Assembly: GCF_014836335.1 (NCBI RefSeq)
Contig: NZ_JACSRA010000034.1
Span: 1-43,518, forward strand
Reading direction: 5' to 3'
DNA: 43,518 nucleotides
DNA from: Clostridium cibarium
Lineage (GTDB): Bacteria; Bacillota; Clostridia; Clostridiales; Clostridiaceae
The translations under genes were made by a program, and so were the position numbers. Shown here piece after piece: positions 1 through 8,781 of this stretch; the stretch's first letter is position 1, and each line of letters starts with the position of its first letter. The notes beneath the pieces were generated by a model. It did no database searches. It had not been told where the DNA came from and was given only the letters and a program-made list of their open reading frames with translations.

Positions 1-179
1 ACCTTTATATCATCTTTGGTTAAAGCTTTAAAATTAAAAATATTACATCTACTAATTATTGCCTTATGTAAAACAAAGTAAGGATTTTCAGTAGTACTTG
101 CAATTAATGTAACTTTACCATTCTCTATGAATTCTAAAAGTGATTGTTGTTGTCGTTTTGAAAAATGTTGAAGTTCATC
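1..179 (-). pseudogene. rarA: rarA fragment (AAA+ core), 5'-truncated
   Basis: The minus frame reads an interior piece of replication-associated recombination protein A (RarA/MgsA). It starts exactly at the Asp-Glu of the Walker B box (D-E-L-Q-H-F-S-K, family D-E-I-H-R-F-N-K) and runs through the hallmark S-T-T-E-N-P-Y-F (family A-T-T-E-N-P) and an S-R-C sensor-like stretch. An in-frame TAA sits directly before the first Asp codon, so the P-loop half is missing here. The piece runs off the left edge, so its 3' part is not visible. A second rarA piece with the same orientation lies at the right edge. Recognition rests on motifs and is fairly secure; the pseudogene status follows from the missing N-terminal half. 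Confidence 0.8.
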
Positions 180-390
180 TTATGTGTAAAGTATTTTTTG
201 TATAAAATTCTTAAAACCTCAATTTCACTTAATTATAAAGCTAATTTCAATGTGTATAAAATAAATTGTTGAAAATACAATATGATTTAAAACTACCATT
301 TTATTAACTTAGTTTACTTGATGATAATTTAAATAATAAATGGATAATTGTAGACATAAAAAACTTAATTAATAAATTTAAAGCATTGCA

Positions 391-419
391 AAAAGCTCCA
401 ATTTATCTTTGAAGCTTTT
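391..419 (-). terminator. Intrinsic terminator after the kinase-helicase operon
   Basis: On the minus strand an 11-bp stem (AAAAGCTTCAA with TTGGAGCTTTT, one G-U pair) closes a 7-base loop and ends in TTTTT. It lies about 55 bases past the stop of the last gene of the defence operon. The rest of 180-472 is AT-rich and I see no gene in it. Confidence 0.6.
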
Positions 420-472
420 ACTAAATCAAAATATTATTTATTTTTTAATCAGATTTACTTAAGATTATAATA

Positions 473-2239
473 TTAAATCCTCCCTTCATTTAACATAGTT
501 AATGTAGATCTTAAGCTTGAATCTAATTCAAGCAATATTAATTCCTGTAAAATTAAAAATCCATCATTAATTAATTCTGGCATATATCCATTTAAATCTT
601 CACCTAAATATTCTAAATATTTTTTTCTATTGAATTCATTAAGTTTAAAATGATTACTCTTATTTCTATATGTTCTAATCTTATCTAAAACTCCTTGCAA
701 TTCATGATATGATTTTTCAAATTCATTACTAAAATAATTCTTATACCCATTAGCTTTTGAGTTATTTACCAAAGATTCAACTAAAGACTTATTCACACTA
801 TCAATAAAAACTCCAAAAGTTTCTTTATCTTTACTAATTGGTATTTTCAATAATCTATCATAATCTGGTATTTCACCATTTCCATACCATCCTATATGTT
901 GCATTTTTGCATTACATCCTTTTACTAATTCAGAAATATCGAATATTTTCTCTCGTAAATATTGCAAATCAAAATTACTATTCTTTAATTTAGGTTCACT
1001 TTGATTTATCTTTATATTATTTATTAGTTGATATATTCGTTCAAATGTCTCCTTGCTAATTTTATATGCTTTTTCAACAATTCCATTTTTAGATCCATTT
1101 GAATTTATTTGCATTTCCTCATAAACTGATACAATGCCTTCTTTTTTAGTCAAATTCAATATCATCTTATTTACAAAGTATGGAATGCTATACAATTTAA
1201 AATTATCATTTTTAATAGATTTTAATTCTAAGCACCTTTCTTTTTGAAAAGAATTTAATATTTCTTTTCCTGAAATATAGTATTTTATCTTAAAATCATT
1301 TTGAACTAGACTAGTAATCTTATTAACAAACGATTTTTCAATTCTGCATTCATTTATTAACGGGGTAACAATTAAATATTCATCTTTACAATTGAAATAT
1401 TTTTCCCATTGATTATTAATATTCCCTAAAGAAATCAACATATTTTCATCACTAGTTATATATGATTCTATTTCTTTAACATTTGAATCATTCAAAAACT
1501 CCTCTATATTTGAGTTTAAAATAGCTTGTCCCTCATCTTCTAATTCTAATATTTTTTCTTCATATTCTTCAATTTTATTATAATCATCATATGCTAATAT
1601 TCTTAAATCCCCATCAAGGTTTTGAAAAAATAGTATATCAACTCTTCGATACTTGGTTGTGTTTCCATCAAGTGATATTATATCTAAAAGTTCCCCCTGG
1701 TAATTTTCTTCATCATTTCTTTTATATTCTTCGTAAACATTTTTCACAACCTGAAAATTTAAATTTTCTATATTTACATTATTATTATTAATTTTTAATA
1801 CCTTTAATGACTTTTGCCTTGTTATTTTTGAGCTCATTAAATGTTGATTTGATTTTTCAATTTTCCCAGTCAATCCATCAATGGATATTTTTATACTTTC
1901 TCTTGTTAACTTTTCAACTTTATTTTCTTTTAAATATCCATCCCCCATACTTGTAATTTTCTTGGTGAAATTATCTATGTAATCTTTTTGCAATAATCCA
2001 AACCATGCTTCTTCAAATAATTCTCTCTTTATCCCCATAATATCTTGAATTTCTTTCTCTTTGAGTCCTAAACTGTAAAAATTGAGTATAAATTGTTCTA
2101 CAACTGGTATAGTTTTATCTTCTAATATTAATATTTTCAAATACCTTTCAAATACTGGGACTGCTAGCTCATTATATCCAACTAAATTATATCCAGGCAA
2201 AGCCTCATGATATTTCTCTACTACTTCTCTAATTCTCAT
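473..2239 (-). CDS. Partner of kinase-helicase, Mokosh MkoB-like position; HEPN-like C-terminus
   Basis: A 588-residue protein of no family I can name with certainty. The ATG at 2239 is preferred because GGAGGAG lies 4 bases upstream; it overlaps the helicase stop by 11 bases, implying translational coupling. Residues ~45-125 look helical with a winged-helix-like segment. Residues ~287-362 resemble a phospholipase-D-type fold (hydrophobic strand L-I-V-T-P-L-I-N, helix, K-I-K-Y-Y-I, then F-K-L-Y-S-I-P-Y-F-V-N-K), but the catalytic H-x-K reads V-x-K. The C-terminus carries R-N-K-S-N-H (residues 525-530), an R-x4-H pattern as in HEPN ribonucleases, within a helical region. In Mokosh type I the second gene is described as a PLD-family nuclease, so position fits but the catalytic signature does not. 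The function as a defence effector is inferred from its neighbour. Confidence 0.6.
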   Translation of the reverse strand: MRIREVVEKYHEALPGYNLVGYNELAVPVFERYLKILILEDKTIPVVEQFILNFYSLGLKEKEIQDIMGIKRELFEEAWFGLLQKDYIDNFTKKITSMGDGYLKENKVEKLTRESIKISIDGLTGKIEKSNQHLMSSKITRQKSLKVLKINNNNVNIENLNFQVVKNVYEEYKRNDEENYQGELLDIISLDGNTTKYRRVDILFFQNLDGDLRILAYDDYNKIEEYEEKILELEDEGQAILNSNIEEFLNDSNVKEIESYITSDENMLISLGNINNQWEKYFNCKDEYLIVTPLINECRIEKSFVNKITSLVQNDFKIKYYISGKEILNSFQKERCLELKSIKNDNFKLYSIPYFVNKMILNLTKKEGIVSVYEEMQINSNGSKNGIVEKAYKISKETFERIYQLINNIKINQSEPKLKNSNFDLQYLREKIFDISELVKGCNAKMQHIGWYGNGEIPDYDRLLKIPISKDKETFGVFIDSVNKSLVESLVNNSKANGYKNYFSNEFEKSYHELQGVLDKIRTYRNKSNHFKLNEFNRKKYLEYLGEDLNGYMPELINDGFLILQELILLELDSSLRSTLTMLNEGRI

Positions 2240-5200
2240 TATACTCCTCCACAAAACAATACTTATTATGTTTTTTTATAAAAGTAATTATATCAACAAA
2301 TGGATTTCCCCTATATGATTTTGCTGTTTCTGCAAATCTAATATTCCCAACTATAATCAAAGCTGTTTTACCTCTTGAAAGTGCTACATTTAATCTTCTT
2401 GAATCATATAAAAATCCTATCTTATTTTCATTATTACATCTAACCATACTATAAATTACTATATCAGTTTCCGACCCCTGAAACGCATCTACATTATCTA
2501 TGATTATATCAATACATCTCCATCTTTTTTTATCATGTGGCTTAATTAGATCAATCAATAGTTTTTTATGTGCATCATATCCTGATATTATTCCAACACT
2601 TATCCCTTTTTTTGATTTTTTTTCATAATTACTTTCAATATTCTCCAACTCTTTTAATATTGCTCTTGCTTCACAAGGATTTTTCTTTGACTGTAAAATA
2701 TCACTAACCTCAAAGCAATCCTTAACCTTTGATGTGTTTATCCATTTTATACATTTAGGTTGCCAATTTAGATAATGCTTTCTATCATTTTCAGACAATA
2801 TAGTATTAATATCAATTTCAGGATAAAAAATATTTGAAATCAACTTTGAAATTTGAGGATGCATTCTATATTGTGAATTTAAAATAGATTTTGAACTATC
2901 TGGAAGTTTCTCGAATAAATCCTGAAAAAGACTTATTTCCAATTCTGATTGTTTTATTTTTTTCTCCTCTAGTCTATTTCTATCCAACTCTATATTAACA
3001 ACAGGCGGTAACTGCCTATGATCTCCCACCAATACTATTCTTTTTCCTTTTGTTAATGATACTAACAATTCCAATGCATTTGCTCTTGCAGCTTCATCAA
3101 CTATAACCCAGTCATATTCAATATCGTTAAGTACATGTTTCGATTCCATCCCTAAGCATGTAGATGCAATTATTGAAGCTTTACTTGCATATATATCATA
3201 AAATTCATCTAATTTACCTAATCTTCGATGCCACTCAATTGTTAAATCAATAATTTTTTGCTTTCTATCTAAATTAATTTCTTCACTATTTTCTTCATGC
3301 TCTAAATCCAAATGTTCAATATTTTTAGTGTCTATCTCATTTTCTTCTAAACTATAATTATAATTACTTTTTAAATATTTTTTTAAATTTATTTTAGATT
3401 CTTCTTTAACTTCTTCTACCCATTTATTCAACTGTTGTGACATAATAAGATTTTTGGATTCCAATGATATTTTTTCATTTCTTCCAACTCTTATTACTCT
3501 TATATTATCTAATAATGGGACTATTTTATTTATTACATGATCAACAGCAACATTGGATTGAGAAGTAATTAAAATTTTATCATCTGGATTAATATTAAGT
3601 ATTTGACATACTAATTCTGTAATAACAGTTGATTTTCCTGTTCCTGGTGGCCCTTGTATCAAAAAAATATCTTTTGTCCCTAATGCTTTTCTAACTACTT
3701 CTGCATTAGGACTATCCACAGAATTCTTTAATACATCTTGTACATAATCACTTATTTCATATGGACAATCCATTTCTACTAAGGACGGTTCTGTAATAAT
3801 GTCTTGTAAATTTCTATTCACGGTATTTCCAGCTATCAACAGATTCAAAGCTCTACTAAGTTTTCTAAAATTGGCTATACTTTTTCTTGAATCAATACCA
3901 ACTATACCTCTTTGAGCTATATAACTAGGATTTATATCAGCATTTAATTTTATAGTTAGTCTATTATCACTATAATCTTCAAATTCTCCAACACTTACTT
4001 GACCACTTTTCTCTAATGTTAACTGTAACACATCACCAACTTCTATATCTGTATCTAATTCTTCTACATCAACATATATTTTGTAACCTGTTTCATCTAA
4101 TATCAAATTATTATATCTACATATTCTCTTTTTACGATTGATTTCGTTGTACTCCTCTTTTAAATAAGTATCCCATTTATTTAATAATACATTTTTTATT
4201 TCGCTTCTATTTCTTTTTGTCTTTGCTTTTCTTTTTTCATTAATTATTTGTTGAATCAGATTTGATATATAATTATTTTCACCTATCTTATCCTCATTGT
4301 TTATAGGGCTCCAAGGTAATTGTACATGTATTTTACCTCTAATCTCATCTTCCCATTGCAAATGATCTTCTATAACATTTACATTTTGAATAAGTAAATA
4401 TCTACTATTATTATCTAATGTGCAAGTATATTTCACATCTTTACCTATTAAGTAATACTTACCATTCTTATCATTTTTAGATATATAACTACTAATTAAA
4501 TCATCTTTTATAAATTTATATGCATGTTCATCTCCTCTATACTCCAAATACCCCATTTGAAGCAGCAATTTTTTTATATAATGATTATATCTTATATATA
4601 TTTTTTTTGTCTTAGCTGATAATTCATTGTACTCTTTTTCTAAGATTCTTTTAACTTCAATCAAACTTTTAGATCTTTTTTCCACTTCATATTCTGTCAT
4701 TCTCTTAATAAGTAATTTCATATTATTAGAACAACTTACTTTTTCAATATATTGCACTACTTCTCGTTTATCATCTGGAGGTTCAATCTCTGAAAACAAA
4801 TATGCTATATTTAATCCTAATGAATAAATATCACTTTCAATAATTGCTTCATATCTCATCAACTGTTCTGGTGCTGCATACTTTATTGTCATATAACACT
4901 TTACAGTTTGACTTGTTTTATATTGTTGAGTTAAAATTTTACTTATACCAAAATCTATAATCTTAATATCATCTGGTGAATTAATCATTATATTATCAGG
5001 CTTTAAATCTCTATGAATCACAGATTTCTCATGTGAGTATTCTAATGCTTCAGTTATATTAATAGCTATTTTTAATTTTTCTTCTATTGTTATATCATTC
5101 TTAGTAATATAATCTCTTAATGTATCTCCATAATAGTATTCAGTAACAATATATAAGTTATCATCATCTTGCCCAGAATCTATGTATTTAATAATCTTTT

Positions 5201-5417
5201 CATGATTTAACCTTCTCAAAGACATATATTCCCTTTTAAATAACTCTGCCCTTGTGTCGTTATCAATAAAACCATCTTTCTTTATAAGTTTTAAACACAC
5301 ACCTTCCTTACTCTTCATATCTCTAGCAAAATATAATTCACTCTTATCCATATTGTCCTTTTTATTATTTCCAATTGGATTAATTAATAAATATCTATCA
5401 CCTATTATCTGACCCAT
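2229..5417 (-). CDS. Ser/Thr protein kinase fused to SF1 (Upf1/COG1112) helicase, Mokosh MkoA-like
   Basis: A 1062-residue fusion. The ATG at 5417 follows AAGGATGG and is preferred to an upstream in-frame ATG at 5456 that has no clear ribosome site. The N-terminal ~270 residues are an Hanks-type kinase: C-L-K-L Lys, H-R-D-L-K-P-D-N (~135-142), I-D-F-G (~154-157) and A-P-E-Q. The glycine loop is poorly conserved. The C-terminal half is a superfamily 1 helicase: G-P-P-G-T-G-K-S-T (~590), D-E-A-A Walker B (~773), V-G-D-H-R-Q-L-P-P, S-Q-Y-R-M-H-P, D-A-F-Q-G-S-E and L-N-V-A-L-S-R. All catalytic motifs of both enzymes are present, so both are probably active. This kinase-COG1112 architecture matches the first gene of Mokosh type I anti-phage systems. 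It is first in a two-gene operon overlapping the partner protein. Confidence 0.85.
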   Translation of the reverse strand: MGQIIGDRYLLINPIGNNKKDNMDKSELYFARDMKSKEGVCLKLIKKDGFIDNDTRAELFKREYMSLRRLNHEKIIKYIDSGQDDDNLYIVTEYYYGDTLRDYITKNDITIEEKLKIAINITEALEYSHEKSVIHRDLKPDNIMINSPDDIKIIDFGISKILTQQYKTSQTVKCYMTIKYAAPEQLMRYEAIIESDIYSLGLNIAYLFSEIEPPDDKREVVQYIEKVSCSNNMKLLIKRMTEYEVEKRSKSLIEVKRILEKEYNELSAKTKKIYIRYNHYIKKLLLQMGYLEYRGDEHAYKFIKDDLISSYISKNDKNGKYYLIGKDVKYTCTLDNNSRYLLIQNVNVIEDHLQWEDEIRGKIHVQLPWSPINNEDKIGENNYISNLIQQIINEKRKAKTKRNRSEIKNVLLNKWDTYLKEEYNEINRKKRICRYNNLILDETGYKIYVDVEELDTDIEVGDVLQLTLEKSGQVSVGEFEDYSDNRLTIKLNADINPSYIAQRGIVGIDSRKSIANFRKLSRALNLLIAGNTVNRNLQDIITEPSLVEMDCPYEISDYVQDVLKNSVDSPNAEVVRKALGTKDIFLIQGPPGTGKSTVITELVCQILNINPDDKILITSQSNVAVDHVINKIVPLLDNIRVIRVGRNEKISLESKNLIMSQQLNKWVEEVKEESKINLKKYLKSNYNYSLEENEIDTKNIEHLDLEHEENSEEINLDRKQKIIDLTIEWHRRLGKLDEFYDIYASKASIIASTCLGMESKHVLNDIEYDWVIVDEAARANALELLVSLTKGKRIVLVGDHRQLPPVVNIELDRNRLEEKKIKQSELEISLFQDLFEKLPDSSKSILNSQYRMHPQISKLISNIFYPEIDINTILSENDRKHYLNWQPKCIKWINTSKVKDCFEVSDILQSKKNPCEARAILKELENIESNYEKKSKKGISVGIISGYDAHKKLLIDLIKPHDKKRWRCIDIIIDNVDAFQGSETDIVIYSMVRCNNENKIGFLYDSRRLNVALSRGKTALIIVGNIRFAETAKSYRGNPFVDIITFIKKHNKYCFVEEYNEN

Positions 5418-5520
5418 ATTTTTACCATCCTTATAAATATATTTATTTATACACATATTTATAATATCACTTTATATATTTTTTTACAATTTAGAATAAA
5501 TTTATCAAATTTAAATTCAA

Positions 5521-5558
5521 AAAAAGAAGATAATACACTCAATTCCTACCTTCTTTTT
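5521..5558 (-). terminator. Weak intrinsic terminator after hsdS
   Basis: Perfect 9-bp inverted repeat AAAAAGAAG (5521-5529) and CTTCTTTTT (5550-5558) with a 20-base loop. On the minus strand the second arm runs on into seven Ts. The stem is AT-rich, so it is only a moderate terminator, 230 bases after the hsdS stop. The rest of 5418-5789 contains only a 60-codon open frame (5598-5780) that I do not believe. Confidence 0.4.
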
Positions 5559-5789
5559 GGAAAATTTACAAACATTTTGTCTGATTCATTTATTCTTTTA
5601 ATATTTTAAAATTCTATAGAATATTTTAAAAAAATCCATTACCAACATTATTCTAAAACATAGCCTAATTTTAACAAGGATGAGTTGCCAATCTCCATCT
5701 GTCAATTCTTTGACACTTACCTTGGTAGATTGAAACAGTTGGAAAGAAAAAAGCAATAAGATTACTCTCATCGCTTTCAATAAATATTA

Positions 5790-6890
5790 TTATGCCTCAA
5801 CTGTAATTGATGTTAACTCAAATACTTTTTTACATATGTTATCTTTGATTTGTTCTAGTATTGTATATTGCTTTGCCAATTCTTTCTGCTTTGCCAAGTC
5901 ATATGTACCATCCGGTTTTATTGGAATAGGTATAGTATCATCATACTTTTGAATATGTGTTGGTTTAAGAGCTGTATACTTATTTTTTCCATTTATACCA
6001 ATTCTACCTCTTATTCTTTTTCGGAACACAGGCTCTATAACTCTTTTGACATAATCCAAATCGATATTCTTACAGTCTTCAGTTGGAATTAGTATTCCTC
6101 TATGACATGTGATATCAAATTTCCCTGATAGTTTCATAATATATCCTGCTAAACCATCGATGACCCAAGTAAGATAATCTCCATTGTATTGAACTTGATC
6201 TACATATGCAAAAATATCAGCTGTACTACCTGAATATATAGCATAGTTTCCCTCATGTTCTTTGCACCATTTTTTTGAATACTTCATACTCCCACCTTTT
6301 GGAGTAAATAGCTTCGTTATTTTTACATTTTCAAATTGAATATCTTCTTGATCATTAATCTCAATCCTTGTATTCTTAAGCATCTCTACTTTTCCTAATA
6401 AAACCTTTTTTTGGTTTTCGATATTATTATATGTTTCTGACAACGATACCTGAATGTTTATATCAAAAATACCACCTTCCAGTATTGGGATATTTATGAC
6501 AGTCTCTTTAACCATCTTTTGATTAAGATTTTTTTGCTTCTCACCTTTAGCTCTATTAATTAAAATTGGAGTAGCTACCATTTTTATATATTCAAGTGAA
6601 AGCATATCTTTATATTCTTCTTTAATGGATAATCCACAAATATTACGACCAATTGAGAACCTTTGGTCATGAATAATATAAGTATTTCCTGATCCTCCAT
6701 AGTTTACAACTACTAATACATCTATATTTTCAAAATCATAAGTTTCAATATATCCAAACGGCTGACCTATTGTAGCAGAATATACTGGATACTTCCCCCG
6801 ATGTTCGTTGATGTATGCTTTAGTGTACATATGATTTTCCGAAATAAAATCACAAATTTCATCAAGCCTTTTTTCTATTTTTTCAGACAT
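5790..6890 (-). CDS. hsdS: Type I restriction-modification specificity subunit HsdS-like
   Basis: A 366-residue protein with two repeated target-recognition halves. Each half has the K-Y-P-V-Y-S-A-T (~33-40) or N-Y-A-I-Y-S-G-S (~215-222) strand typical of type I S subunits, followed by a G-x-x-x-Y segment and a spacer helix (~155-175 and ~330-360). It would direct HsdM to a bipartite DNA site. The ATG follows AAGGAGG and overlaps the hsdM stop by 16 bases, so the two are co-translated. No hsdR is found on either side, so the pair can methylate but shows no partner nuclease in this window. Conserved and intact; specificity cannot be read from the sequence. Confidence 0.8.
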   Translation of the reverse strand: MSEKIEKRLDEICDFISENHMYTKAYINEHRGKYPVYSATIGQPFGYIETYDFENIDVLVVVNYGGSGNTYIIHDQRFSIGRNICGLSIKEEYKDMLSLEYIKMVATPILINRAKGEKQKNLNQKMVKETVINIPILEGGIFDINIQVSLSETYNNIENQKKVLLGKVEMLKNTRIEINDQEDIQFENVKITKLFTPKGGSMKYSKKWCKEHEGNYAIYSGSTADIFAYVDQVQYNGDYLTWVIDGLAGYIMKLSGKFDITCHRGILIPTEDCKNIDLDYVKRVIEPVFRKRIRGRIGINGKNKYTALKPTHIQKYDDTIPIPIKPDGTYDLAKQKELAKQYTILEQIKDNICKKVFELTSITVEA

Positions 6891-8365
6891 TCGATAGCCT
6901 CCTTATAGTTTCCCACTTCTTCCACTATTTCATCTATAAACAACTGAAACTCTGATAGTGACATCACACTGTCTGCCTCTTTGAAACCTAATTCTATTTT
7001 TTCTTCATCTGACCAATAATTATCTATATTCCAATTTGTATTCGGATCAAATATAGAGATATCCTGAAGCTTCATTTTCTTGTCTGATTCAAACCAAGAT
7101 TTAAATGGTTCTTGTATATCATTCTTATCTGACAGATTTCTATAAGCGTTGTACTTGTTAGTAGCCTCATGCAAATCATTATCATCAATATCAAATCTAT
7201 ATACATCTAAAGTCTCACCTATTGACTTACATATATAAGTAAACACCTTATAATTCTGAACGACTCCAGATTCGGATTCAGATTTTGTTTTTTTTCTCAG
7301 TGTAAATATATATGTTTTCTTAGGTGTATTAAAAAAGCTATTTATAGGTAGTGAAATAATACTTTCTATATAGCAACTCCTAATAATCAGCTCCTTCAAC
7401 CCCTTGTTTCCTATATTTGTAAAAATACCTTCTGGTAAAATTATGTTAGCAGTTTCACCAAACTTAAGCGCATTTATTATCCATTCCAAGAACAGCCCTT
7501 CAACGCCTTTACCATTTGAAGGATAGAACCCAGTATTTCTCGCCAATGAAGAAATAGTGGCATCAGTATAATAAGGTGGATTTGCAAGGATTAAATCATA
7601 TTCATTTTTGTCATTTCTCCCCAAGGTTCCAAGCGCTGTTTTGCTTGAAAGGAACGTTTTATTCATTAATTTATTTGCTAAAAACATTACAGACTCAGAA
7701 TCATTATTTTCTTTAAATAATTTTGAAAAATATATCAGCATATTTGCCTTTGATAAAATAGTAGTTATATCATCATTTCCAGACATCTGCTTTTCGAATC
7801 CAAATAACTCCAATCCCGCTGTTAGCTCTTCTGGTGTTCCATCTGATTTCCTTTTTATTTCATAATCCACAGAGCTATTAGCTACTGATTCAAGCAAAAA
7901 TTTACCTACACCCGCAGCAGGGTCACATATCTTTGCACCATCAAAAATATTGACCATACTTACCATTTCTTCAACTATTTTTAGAGGTGTAAAGAACTGC
8001 CCCATGTCAGCTTTATCATCGCTATTTTTCATAAATGTTTCAAATAACTTTGATTTGAAATCCTTGCTAATATTAATAAATTTCCCATTCTTTTTCTCAT
8101 AACTTGCAAATTCTAATATAATTTGCTCAAAACAAACAGCATGAGAATCTTCTTCAATATAATGACCTATTTTTACATCCTTAGCTGCATGGAAAATTTG
8201 CCCATTTACAATTGATGTACCATCGTTCGCCTCAATACCGATATCATCAAAGTTGTATATCATTAAAGTTAGATGAAAATCCTGATGAAGTCTTTGATAT
8301 AAGTAGTTTTGAGAAAATGTTGCATTTTGAAAATGGTATTTTGAAAAGAATGTCACTTTTATCAT
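6875..8365 (-). CDS. hsdM: N6-adenine DNA methyltransferase HsdM-like, 5' end replaced
   Basis: The body is a type I M-subunit-like methylase: M-G-Q-F-F-T-P SAM-binding prelude, D-P-A-A-G-V-G-K-F motif I and catalytic N-P-P-Y at ~258-266. It ends overlapping hsdS. The first ~45 codons (8230-8365) do not look like an M subunit. They are antisense to a more protein-like plus-strand frame, and no good ribosome site precedes any candidate start (8365 or the in-frame ATG at 8263). I infer that the natural 5' end was lost in a rearrangement near 8255 and that the gene is now 5'-truncated. The catalytic motifs survive, so activity cannot be excluded. An alternative is that it starts near 8263 and is simply short. 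Confidence 0.7.
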   Translation of the reverse strand: MIKVTFFSKYHFQNATFSQNYLYQRLHQDFHLTLMIYNFDDIGIEANDGTSIVNGQIFHAAKDVKIGHYIEEDSHAVCFEQIILEFASYEKKNGKFINISKDFKSKLFETFMKNSDDKADMGQFFTPLKIVEEMVSMVNIFDGAKICDPAAGVGKFLLESVANSSVDYEIKRKSDGTPEELTAGLELFGFEKQMSGNDDITTILSKANMLIYFSKLFKENNDSESVMFLANKLMNKTFLSSKTALGTLGRNDKNEYDLILANPPYYTDATISSLARNTGFYPSNGKGVEGLFLEWIINALKFGETANIILPEGIFTNIGNKGLKELIIRSCYIESIISLPINSFFNTPKKTYIFTLRKKTKSESESGVVQNYKVFTYICKSIGETLDVYRFDIDDNDLHEATNKYNAYRNLSDKNDIQEPFKSWFESDKKMKLQDISIFDPNTNWNIDNYWSDEEKIELGFKEADSVMSLSEFQLFIDEIVEEVGNYKEAIECLKK

Positions 8366-8475
8366 TGGTAGATGAAAAAGTAAAGTTGTCTGTGAATTTT
8401 AAGGGAAAAGGTTCCCAATTACTTCACAGACAACTTTGTCACTTACAGAAGGTACTGTCCTATATGTTTAAGTGA
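8256..8475 (+). other. Plus-strand gene scrap fused to the hsdM 5' end
   Basis: A plus-strand frame encodes about 73 residues beginning S-L-K-L-D-E-N-P-D-E-V-F-D and ending at a TAA at 8473-8475. Its acidic, balanced composition is more protein-like than the antisense hsdM start. It has no start codon of its own after the junction and no recognisable family. I take it as the tail of a gene brought in by the rearrangement that removed the hsdM 5' end. The 305 bases from here to 8781 show no gene. Confidence 0.3.
8382..8437. repeat. Nested perfect palindrome (15-bp arms with inner 5-bp hairpin)
   Basis: AAAGTTGTCTGTGAA at 8382-8396 and its exact reverse complement at 8423-8437 enclose a second hairpin GGGAA-AAGG-TTCCC at 8403-8416. 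It lies between the end of the biosynthetic operon and hsdM. Read on the minus strand it is followed by ACTTTTTC, so it could end operon transcription. It could also be the tip of a small mobile element. Confidence 0.65.
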
Positions 8476-8781
8476 AGAAAAAATATCTTTACTAGATCGT
8501 AAAGGGGAAGCTTCTCGTATAATAATTCTGATTTTAGGGTCTGATATGTATGTATTTAAGTAGAAAACATGTTCTTTCAACCCAGAGTGTCTACTTCGTT
8601 ACTTATAGATAATTTCCAGTTTCAATTATTTTAACTCCTTATCATCTTGCATAAAGTAATTCTTAAATGATCTTCTTTCTGACTGATACTTGTTGTTTTA
8701 ATGACAATATACTACTTTGTAAAAATTATGAACGTTTCTAATTAACGTTATTAAAATTCTTTTGTTACACTATTAGAAAAT

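Noticed and set aside
5598..5780. 60-codon minus-strand open frame after hsdS with E-L-T-D-G-D-W, vaguely like the start of a restriction-subunit domain
   Set aside because: Very short, no ribosome site, stops in all frames just after; too little to call a remnant.
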